A DNA stretch of 5,471 nt, from the NCBI GenBank assembly GCA_003646055.1, contig QNDZ01000119.1, positions 1 through 5,471 on the forward strand, written 5' to 3'. Source of the DNA: a bacterium (GTDB lineage: Bacteria; Hydrothermota; UBA3072; B12-G15). The stretch's first letter is position 1; each line of letters starts with the position of its first letter. Shown in pieces: positions 1 through 5,471 of the stretch. The notes under the pieces were generated by a model. The model made no database searches and was not told the origin of the DNA. It saw only the letters and a list, made by a program, of their open reading frames with translations. The position numbers were made by a program, and so were the translations under genes.

Positions 1-1827
1 CTGCAGGAGGCTGAAGAGGCAAGGAAAAAATATGGTGATTACGAGGGTGTCGTACTTATTGACGATGGGATTTACAACCTGCTTCCTGATGGCACAAGGT
101 CTTACAGATACCATTTCGCAGGGCTCATCCTGAAGGACACACGAAGAAACTGGGGAACATTCGTAAGATACTTTGATGAGGATGCAGAGAGATTGAAGAT
201 AATTTCAGCAAGGGTGATTAAGCCCAATGGCAGAACAATACCCCTTGACCTGAACAAAATCACGGTAACAAAACCACGGCAGGGAATGGAATTCTTTGGT
301 AAGGGAAAGATTGTTACATTCACCTTCCCATCAGTTGAGGTTGGAGACATTGTTGAGTATGAATATACAGAGGAAATATTCAATCCATGGGACAGGAATG
401 TCTTTAATCCCAACTGGTACTTTGGAAGTGACGACCCTGTTGTATTCTCAAGGATAAAAATAATCCTTCCTGAAGGGAAAAAACTTTATTACAAACTCTT
501 TAATGCTCCGGACGTGAAGGTGGATTCTACTCAAACAGACTCTGGTATGATTTATACCTTTGTAAACCATGATGCAATTCCCCCTGTTGAAGAGATATAC
601 ATGCCTCCCAAAGAGGAATATCTTCCGAGGCTTGTTGCAGGTGTTATGAAGGACTGGGATTATCTCTTCAACTGGTATTCAAACTTCCAGAAAAACAGGA
701 TGATTGTCACACCAGAAATAAAAGTCCTTGCAGACAGTCTCACAAATGGTGCAACCACACATGAGGAAAAAACTGCAAGGCTCTATCACTGGGTTCAGCA
801 GAACATCAGGTATATCTCAATAAAGGGTTCTGCTTCAAGTGGTGTATCAGGGCACAGGGCGGATGTAACACTGAAGAATGGATATGGGGACTGCACTGAC
901 AAGGCAATACTATTTTCAACTCTTCTGAAGGCCGTTGGTATAGAATGTTATCCTGTTTACCTCCATACCAATGATGGGCCTGACCTTGTTAAGGAGATAC
1001 CCTCATTCTGGGGGAACCATGCCATTGTTGAAGTATTCCCTGAAAATGGACCCCCCTATTTCCTTGACCCTGTTTCCACTTATTCAAGATATCCATCCTT
1101 TGCATCAATGGACCATGGGATGCATGCAATCTGTGCAATGAAGAAGAAAATTGATTTTATAAAGGTACCTCCCCCTGATATGAACTTGAGAAACTATACC
1201 TATAAAATATTTATCACCCCGGACGGAACTGCAGATGTTTCATTCACTTCAAGATACACTGGTGACTATGAGGCAGGGATAAGGGGATACTGGATAAGGC
1301 TGAAGGAGAGGGAGAGAAAAATGACATTCACAAGGATGGTGAGTGATGTATCCCCTGATGCACAACTCCTTGAATACAACCTTGAAAACCTTGAAGATAT
1401 CTCAAAACCTCTTATCATGCACATACGTTACAGACTCCCCAATTTTCTTGAAAAAGCAGGAGACTTATACATCCTGAAACTTCCCGAGATAGACAGAAGA
1501 TACACAAGAAGGGAACTTGCCCTTTCTGATAGAAGGTATCCACTTGTATATATGACATCAGAGGAGATAAAACATACCTTTAAAATAATCCTCCCGAAAA
1601 ATTGGAAGGTGGAGTATGTCCCTGAGAAGAGGAAGGTGAAGTATCACGAGTATGAATATTCAGGATACTACCAGATTAAAGGTGACACACTTTTATTCAA
1701 GGATGACTTCAGGAGGTACGGAAGGAAGATTCCTGTTGAGCACTATAAAAAATACAGAAGATATATGAACGCCATGCTTAAATTTGTAAAAATGCCTGTT
1801 ATTATTTCCACAGGAGGTGAGGAATGA
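1..1827 (+). CDS. DUF3857 / transglutaminase-like domain protein, catalytic triad intact (5' partial)
   Basis: The frame is open from base 1, so the start lies upstream. The first in-frame start-like codons (TTG at 193, ATG at 286) fall inside a conserved domain and are not credible starts. The visible 608 residues show, in order: a DUF3857-like beta-rich domain (about 14-200, with the typical 'ARVIKPNGR' strand-turn near 69-77); a transglutaminase/cysteine-protease-like core (about 225-360); and a C-terminal beta-rich DUF3858-like region (about 380-600). The candidate triad is Cys298 (in GYGDCTDKA), His340 (in WGNHAIVEV) and Asp356 (in YFLDPVS), in the usual order and context. Members of this family are generally exported and their substrates are mostly unknown; any signal peptide or N-terminal extension is outside the window. 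The stop overlaps the next gene's ATG, so translation is probably coupled. It could act as an amidase, protease or cross-linking enzyme; the sequence does not say which. Confidence 0.93.
   Translation: MQEAEEARKKYGDYEGVVLIDDGIYNLLPDGTRSYRYHFAGLILKDTRRNWGTFVRYFDEDAERLKIISARVIKPNGRTIPLDLNKITVTKPRQGMEFFGKGKIVTFTFPSVEVGDIVEYEYTEEIFNPWDRNVFNPNWYFGSDDPVVFSRIKIILPEGKKLYYKLFNAPDVKVDSTQTDSGMIYTFVNHDAIPPVEEIYMPPKEEYLPRLVAGVMKDWDYLFNWYSNFQKNRMIVTPEIKVLADSLTNGATTHEEKTARLYHWVQQNIRYISIKGSASSGVSGHRADVTLKNGYGDCTDKAILFSTLLKAVGIECYPVYLHTNDGPDLVKEIPSFWGNHAIVEVFPENGPPYFLDPVSTYSRYPSFASMDHGMHAICAMKKKIDFIKVPPPDMNLRNYTYKIFITPDGTADVSFTSRYTGDYEAGIRGYWIRLKERERKMTFTRMVSDVSPDAQLLEYNLENLEDISKPLIMHIRYRLPNFLEKAGDLYILKLPEIDRRYTRRELALSDRRYPLVYMTSEEIKHTFKIILPKNWKVEYVPEKRKVKYHEYEYSGYYQIKGDTLLFKDDFRRYGRKIPVEHYKKYRRYMNAMLKFVKMPVIISTGGEE
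1812..1820 (+). promoter_or_regulatory. Ribosome binding site for the second gene
   Basis: AGGAGGTGA is a near-perfect match to the anti-Shine-Dalgarno of 16S rRNA. Its AGGAGG core ends 6 bases before the ATG at 1824. It lies inside the last codons of the upstream gene, and the start and stop codons overlap as ATGA (1824-1827), an arrangement typical of translational coupling. It fixes the start of the second gene. Confidence 0.85.
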
Positions 1828-3821
1828 AAAAATTACTTCTTATAGCAATAGCACTTATATCATCCTGTACAATGCCCTTTGTTAAGAAGGCACCACATGC
1901 TTTCAATGATATGGTTTATCTCAAAAATGGAGAAGAGTATCATTGTGAGGTGATAGGGACAAAAGATACATTCCTGATATTCATCACTGAAAAAGGTGAA
2001 ACCGCCATGCCCCTGTCAAAAATTCTCTCAGTTGACCTTGCAAGAAAAAGGCAGGGATATAACTGGAAATCAGTATCAGACATTACAGACAAAACCCTTC
2101 TTGATGCCCTGAAATTTCCCCTGTCTGATTTCAGAGGCATGGGCTATGTAAATATCTATGTTGAAAAGAAACTGAAGATAAACAGGGACTCCACATATGT
2201 CTATACCGAAAGATACATAAGGGGTATCACAGACGAGCGTGGAAGGAATGCAGGTAATATATCGAAACTGTACAGATGGAAAAACGAAAAACTCCAGATT
2301 GACTTTGCCAGGACAGTAACAGGTGATGGAAAGGTCTTAAATCTGAGGGAGATCGCCATTGAGGATGCCTCCATATACTCAAGGTATCCAGAGCACGAGA
2401 ACATGCATGAGAGAAAGTTTGCAATGCCTGAGGTAAAGCCTGGTAATATTCTTGACTGGGAAATAAGCATCAGGGGAAAGATAACAAAGGAGAACCCCTT
2501 CGTGATGGATGAGTATATTGGAGACAATGGGCCTACTGCAGATGCATATTTTATTGTGGAGTTCCCCTCGGATTTTGATGTTGCATACTCTGTGTACGGT
2601 ATGACAGAGCCAGAGGTGAAAAAACAGGGGAAGAACACAACCTATGTATGGCATGTGAAAAGAATACCACCCCTTTTAAGGGAGATTATGTGTCCCCCAC
2701 CTGTTTATCTCTTTCCAAGGGTAGTTGCAGGGCTTAAATCCTCATGGAATGACATTGTTGAAGAATACAAAGACCTCCTTTCAGTCAAAGGAACACTCTC
2801 ACCAGACAGTGCATATAAACTGGTCTTGAAGACAATAAAATACATAGATGTACCATCATCTGGCTCCAGTATCTTTCCCAGAAAGGCTGAAGAAATCCTG
2901 AAGACAAAAACAGGGAACTCACTTGAAAAAGCATACCTTCTCTACACACTTATTAATAAAAATAAACACCATGTTGAACTCATTCTCGTCCGTTCAAAGG
3001 AGAGGGGAATGGTTTCTGTAAACACACCGTCACTTCTCCAGTTTGATGGAGCACTTGTGCGGTGTGATTCTGTCTGGTACGACCCCACTTACGAGATTAT
3101 TCCTCCTGGATATATAAGACCTGAATATCAGGGTGTTTATGCACTCTCACTTTCATCAGGTGCAATTTTAAAAACCCCGCTACTTGAGCCTGAAAAGGAA
3201 TCAGAGATAATCAAAAGAAGTGTAAAACTCTATAAAAATGGGGATGCACTTATCAAAGACAGGTGGATATACAGGGGGAAGAAACTTTTGAGTATAAGAA
3301 CATGGAAGTATCTACAGGAGGAGGAGAGGAGAAAACAGATTGAGGGCATGATAGGCAACCAATTCCCCAATGCAGAACTTAAAAGGTTCAGTATAGAACA
3401 TCTAAATGACCTCTGCGACAGCATTGTGATTAACACAGAATACACGGTTGATAAACTTGGTACAGTGGAGGGAAAGTTCCTTCTGCTAAAGACCCCGGGT
3501 ATTTTATACAGTGCATACTATGTGGGTATGCCAGAAAGAAACTATCCCATATATCTGAAAACATCTGGAGTTTCAAGGACCGAGATTGAAATTTTGCCTC
3601 CAAAGGGGTATCGTATACATGCATATCCTGAAAATATAAAGTACGATTCCCCTGTATCATCATTTTATTCAACATACGACAGGATAAAAAGAAAACTCAT
3701 TTATACAGATGAATATGTGGAGAAAACAGACTTTGTACTCTCCTCCAGGTATCAGGAATACAGGGAATGTATAATGAATATGGCAAAGATACCTCAAAGA
3801 TGGATTGTATTCAAAAAATAG
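1824..3821 (+). CDS. Lipoprotein with DUF3857 / degenerate transglutaminase-like domain (predicted pseudoenzyme)
   Basis: This 665-residue protein begins with a lipoprotein signal peptide: Lys2-Lys3, a hydrophobic stretch, then lipobox I-S-S-C with Cys15 as the lipidated residue. Residues about 28-72 form a compact beta-rich module (VYLKNGEEYHCEVIG... then a second run ending MPLSKILSVDL) resembling small SH3/LSm-like barrels. A DUF3857-like domain follows (about 95-285, with 'FARTVTGDGKV' near 161-171), then a transglutaminase-like core (about 320-440) and a C-terminal beta region (about 460-640). It aligns by eye with the upstream gene throughout: IPP...PR-V-VAG blocks, the triad region, and R-x-YPIY near the C-terminus. 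The catalytic Cys position is Ser366 (GNSLEKAY) and the His position is Gly409 (FDGALV); only Asp420 (WYDPT) remains. It is therefore probably non-catalytic, acting as an anchor, regulator or binding partner. Membrane attachment follows from the lipobox; a partnership with the upstream enzyme is inference. Confidence 0.9.
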   Translation: MKKLLLIAIALISSCTMPFVKKAPHAFNDMVYLKNGEEYHCEVIGTKDTFLIFITEKGETAMPLSKILSVDLARKRQGYNWKSVSDITDKTLLDALKFPLSDFRGMGYVNIYVEKKLKINRDSTYVYTERYIRGITDERGRNAGNISKLYRWKNEKLQIDFARTVTGDGKVLNLREIAIEDASIYSRYPEHENMHERKFAMPEVKPGNILDWEISIRGKITKENPFVMDEYIGDNGPTADAYFIVEFPSDFDVAYSVYGMTEPEVKKQGKNTTYVWHVKRIPPLLREIMCPPPVYLFPRVVAGLKSSWNDIVEEYKDLLSVKGTLSPDSAYKLVLKTIKYIDVPSSGSSIFPRKAEEILKTKTGNSLEKAYLLYTLINKNKHHVELILVRSKERGMVSVNTPSLLQFDGALVRCDSVWYDPTYEIIPPGYIRPEYQGVYALSLSSGAILKTPLLEPEKESEIIKRSVKLYKNGDALIKDRWIYRGKKLLSIRTWKYLQEEERRKQIEGMIGNQFPNAELKRFSIEHLNDLCDSIVINTEYTVDKLGTVEGKFLLLKTPGILYSAYYVGMPERNYPIYLKTSGVSRTEIEILPPKGYRIHAYPENIKYDSPVSSFYSTYDRIKRKLIYTDEYVEKTDFVLSSRYQEYRECIMNMAKIPQRWIVFKK

Positions 3822-3826
3822 GAGGT
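3820..3826 (+). promoter_or_regulatory. Ribosome binding site for the thiamine-binding protein gene
   Basis: AGGAGGT overlaps the TAG stop of the lipoprotein gene. The AGGAGG core ends 5 bases before ATG 3831 but 11 bases before the alternative in-frame ATG at 3837, so the spacing favours 3831 as the start. Confidence 0.8.
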
Positions 3827-3830
3827 AGAA

Positions 3831-4127
3831 ATGGCCATGCTTGAAATAACAATCATACCCCTTGGAACAGGGACAACATCTGCAAGTGAGTTTGTTGCCG
3901 AGGCATACAGGATAATCAGGGATTCTGGCCTGAAGTTTGAACTCACCCCCACTGCAACAGTTATTGAGGGGGATATTGACAGACTATTTGATATAGCAAG
4001 AAAGGTTCATGAGTCACCCTTCAATCAAGGAGTGAAAAGGGTTGTAACTGTTATCAAGATAGACGACAGAAGGGATAAAGAGATAACCATTGAAGGCAAG
4101 AAACAATCTGTATTAAGGAAGGTTTGA
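3831..4127 (+). CDS. MTH1187/YkoF-family (DUF77) thiamine-binding protein
   Basis: This 98-residue protein has about the usual length of the stand-alone MTH1187 family. Family hallmarks are visible in order: an N-terminal strand leading to IIPLGTG (8-14), an amphipathic helix (about 18-32), the signature LTPTATVIEGDIDRLF (38-53), a second helix (about 50-61), a strand RVVTVIKID (70-78), and the C-terminal DDRRDK...IEGK block (78-89). The expected fold is a ferredoxin-like beta-alpha-beta sandwich that oligomerises. Studied relatives (Thermotoga maritima TM0486, Bacillus YkoF) bind thiamine or its pyrimidine moiety and are not known to be enzymes. There is no signal peptide, so it should be cytosolic. 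It sits 9 bases after the lipoprotein gene and 1 base before the next gene, so it is very probably co-transcribed. No thiamine synthesis or transport gene and no TPP riboswitch is visible here, so its role in this operon is unclear. Confidence 0.94.
   Translation: MAMLEITIIPLGTGTTSASEFVAEAYRIIRDSGLKFELTPTATVIEGDIDRLFDIARKVHESPFNQGVKRVVTVIKIDDRRDKEITIEGKKQSVLRKV
4115..4122 (+). promoter_or_regulatory. Ribosome binding site for the repeat-protein gene
   Basis: AAGGAAGG lies within the last codons of the thiamine-binding protein gene and ends 6 bases before ATG 4129. An in-frame TAA at 4114-4116 rules out any start further upstream. The upstream stop (TGA, 4125-4127) is 1 base from the ATG, so coupled translation is likely. 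Confidence 0.7.
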
Positions 4128-4128
4128 G

Positions 4129-5471
4129 ATGATTTTACTCCTTGTTTTATTCCCGTATCAAAGTTCTCTTTCAGAGGTTCTTAATGCAATGGGGACAGAT
4201 ATACATGGGCTTGGTTATGAGAAACTGGAGTGGAGCCTTTATACAAAGGATTACCTCCCCATTGTGAGAAGTTTTATGGGAAAACCACTGTATGCCTATG
4301 AATGGGAGCAGAAGAAAAAGAGAGACTTAAAAACAGGTGTGGTGACTGCATATATATCCAGTGCAGCAGACCAGGGCTATAAAATCAGAGTTCCAGGAGA
4401 GAAACCCGACCTGAAAAAAGATATTGAAGAAATCAAGAAGATTACCACTCAAATAAAGGATATATACAAACCTGTGGATGAAAAAAGGATTGAAAGGATT
4501 TTATACGCCATCCAGAAAAAATTCACAGACGAGGATACCACCCAGCCATCTCCTGGTGATATTGGTAAAGAGTTTGGATTCACACCAGACACCACAATAA
4601 AAACATCCACGGATACACTCCTGGAATGGTATAAGTCTCTAAATATTGGTAAACTCTACTCACTGAATGCACAACTTATCTCCATTGTTTATAATCTTTC
4701 AAGGAGACTCCTGAATAATCCCCCTGATACATCATTCTCCCTTGATACTCCACTTGGGAAAATTTCTGTTGGTGGTCATGGAAACAATGTATATGAAGGA
4801 AACTACCTTTTGATTATAGACGCGGATGGGGATGACATTTACAGATTAAAGGGTGCTGTCCTCCATAAAACAACCCCTGTCCAGATTATCATAGACCTTG
4901 ATGGGAATGATACCTATTCAGATAGTGGATACGTGGGACCAGGTGGAGGTGTTTGCGGAACAGGGATTGTATTTGACCTTGGAGGGAATGATAACTACTT
5001 CTCCCATCATATTTCAATTGGAGCAGGATTCATGGGAACAGGTCTGGTTTTTGATTCAACAGGTAATGACAACTTCAGGGCCGGGATTATGTGCTGCGGA
5101 GCAGGTTTCATGGGAACAGGAATTCTCTACGACAGGTCAGGGAGTGACATCTATTCTGGATTCCTCTTCTCTGAAGGGTTTGCAGGTGTCTATGGAGAAG
5201 GTGTGCTTTACGATGGAGAGGGTAATGATGTTTATTATGCAGGTGGGTTCTATCTGCATAAGCCCCTGCTTCCAGAAACCTATCAGTCACTTTCCCAGGG
5301 ATTCAGTATTGGTGAAAGACCTGACTTTGGTGGTGGTATTGGACTATTATACGACGTCTCTGGTAATGACTCTTACTATGCTGGAACCTATGCACAGGGA
5401 ACATCCTACTGGTTCTCTGCCGGATTTCTCTTTGATGACTCTGGTGAAGACTATTACAATGCAACAGAGTA
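4129..5471 (+). CDS. Probable exported protein with Gly/Asp-rich D-x-x-G-N-D-x-Y repeats (3' partial)
   Basis: The frame is open from ATG 4129 through the window end: 447 residues seen, with no stop in the window. The N-terminus (MILLLVLFPYQSS) is short and hydrophobic and may be a signal peptide or anchor, but it lacks the usual basic residues, so export is only probable. Residues about 20-220 are not recognised; residues 91-135 are highly charged and look helical. From residue 227 the protein is repetitive: a hydrophobic triplet, then D-x-x-G-[ND]-D-x-Y, then a Gly-rich turn, with periods of mostly 25-27 residues. The acidic turns recall calcium-binding RTX-type or other beta-solenoid repeats, but the canonical GGxGxDxLx nonapeptide is absent. 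No enzyme motif is visible. It is the last gene of the visible operon, after two envelope transglutaminase-like proteins, so a cell-surface structural role is plausible but unproven. Composition and codon use resemble its neighbours. Confidence 0.87.
   Translation, partial: MILLLVLFPYQSSLSEVLNAMGTDIHGLGYEKLEWSLYTKDYLPIVRSFMGKPLYAYEWEQKKKRDLKTGVVTAYISSAADQGYKIRVPGEKPDLKKDIEEIKKITTQIKDIYKPVDEKRIERILYAIQKKFTDEDTTQPSPGDIGKEFGFTPDTTIKTSTDTLLEWYKSLNIGKLYSLNAQLISIVYNLSRRLLNNPPDTSFSLDTPLGKISVGGHGNNVYEGNYLLIIDADGDDIYRLKGAVLHKTTPVQIIIDLDGNDTYSDSGYVGPGGGVCGTGIVFDLGGNDNYFSHHISIGAGFMGTGLVFDSTGNDNFRAGIMCCGAGFMGTGILYDRSGSDIYSGFLFSEGFAGVYGEGVLYDGEGNDVYYAGGFYLHKPLLPETYQSLSQGFSIGERPDFGGGIGLLYDVSGNDSYYAGTYAQGTSYWFSAGFLFDDSGEDYYNATE
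4807..5471 (+). repeat. Tandem ~26-residue protein repeats (8 units, array runs off the window)
   Basis: The first Asp of the D-x-x-G-[NDSE]-D-x-[YF] core falls at residues 231, 256, 283, 309, 335, 362, 409 and 436. The intervals are 25, 27, 26, 26, 27, 47 and 27 residues, i.e. about 78 bases per unit. Each core follows a hydrophobic strand such as LLIID, IVFD, LVFD, ILYD, VLYD, LLYD or FLFD. The 47-residue interval is one unit carrying an insertion of about 20 residues (around 376-400). Units diverge strongly at DNA level except for the pair at 5020-5043 and 5098-5121, which are almost identical. The array has not ended at the window edge. Confidence 0.88.

Noticed and set aside
102..413. 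Minus-strand open frame of 103 codons
   Set aside because: Antisense to conserved DUF3857 coding sequence. The product is low-complexity and Ser/Leu-rich, with no recognisable motif.
193..1827. TTG at 193 as the start of the first gene
   Set aside because: The same frame is open and coding back to base 1, with recognisable DUF3857 sequence from about base 40. There is no Shine-Dalgarno before 193, and starting there would cut the domain.
1940..2140. Minus-strand open frames inside the second gene (1940-2140, 3230-3445, 3430-3675)
   Set aside because: Short shadows of the coding strand with no domain signal.
2201..2638. Minus-strand open frame of 145 codons, plus overlapping shorter ones at 2227-2424 and 2379-2654
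   Set aside because: They lie wholly antisense to the well-supported lipoprotein gene, overlap one another in different frames, and have no recognisable domain or gene-like composition (many Ser, Phe, Cys).
3819..3835. Possible intergenic regulator or terminator between the lipoprotein and thiamine-binding genes
   Set aside because: The gap is only 9 bases and is filled by the ribosome binding site. There is no hairpin or T-run and no room for a TPP riboswitch.
3837..4127. Second in-frame ATG as start of the thiamine-binding protein
   Set aside because: The Shine-Dalgarno spacing is 11 bases from this ATG but 5 from the one at 3831, which is the more usual distance. The difference is only two residues.
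5108..5290. Minus-strand open frame of 60 codons, His/Arg-rich
   Set aside because: A shadow of the repeat region on the plus strand; its composition simply reflects the reverse complement of the repeats.

Overview
The window is a fully coding stretch of what looks like one plus-strand operon. Four genes lie head to tail with almost no space between them: a 4-base overlap, then a 9-base gap, then a 1-base gap. Each internal start has a clear purine-rich Shine-Dalgarno sequence. The first gene is cut off at its 5' end and the last at its 3' end, so no promoter or terminator is expected, and I see none. Lipoprotein signalling and Shine-Dalgarno use indicate a bacterium. Moderate-to-low GC by eye, arginine coded almost only by AGA/AGG, and frequent ATA isoleucine would suit a thermophilic or uncultivated lineage (for example a WOR-3/Hydrothermae-type bacterium). 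That placement is a guess.

Layout: (1) 1-1827 is the 3' part of a DUF3857/transglutaminase-like protein with an intact Cys-His-Asp triad. (2) 1824-3821 is a second protein of the same architecture. It is a predicted lipoprotein with an extra small beta-rich N-terminal domain, and two of its three triad positions are lost (Cys to Ser, His to Gly), so it looks like a pseudoenzyme. (3) 3831-4127 is a small cytosolic MTH1187/YkoF-type (DUF77) thiamine-binding protein. (4) 4129 to the window end is a long open frame with no stop in the window. It encodes a probable exported protein whose C-terminal half is at least eight copies of a roughly 26-residue glycine-rich repeat built around D-x-x-G-N-D-x-Y.

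How they might work together: genes 1, 2 and 4 look like envelope proteins. The most economical reading is an active transglutaminase/protease-like enzyme, a membrane-anchored inactive partner made in coupled translation with it, and a calcium-binding-like or beta-solenoid repeat protein that could be a structural component or substrate. The thiamine-binding protein does not fit this theme and may simply be a housekeeping passenger. No part of this cooperation is shown by the sequence beyond co-transcription and domain content.
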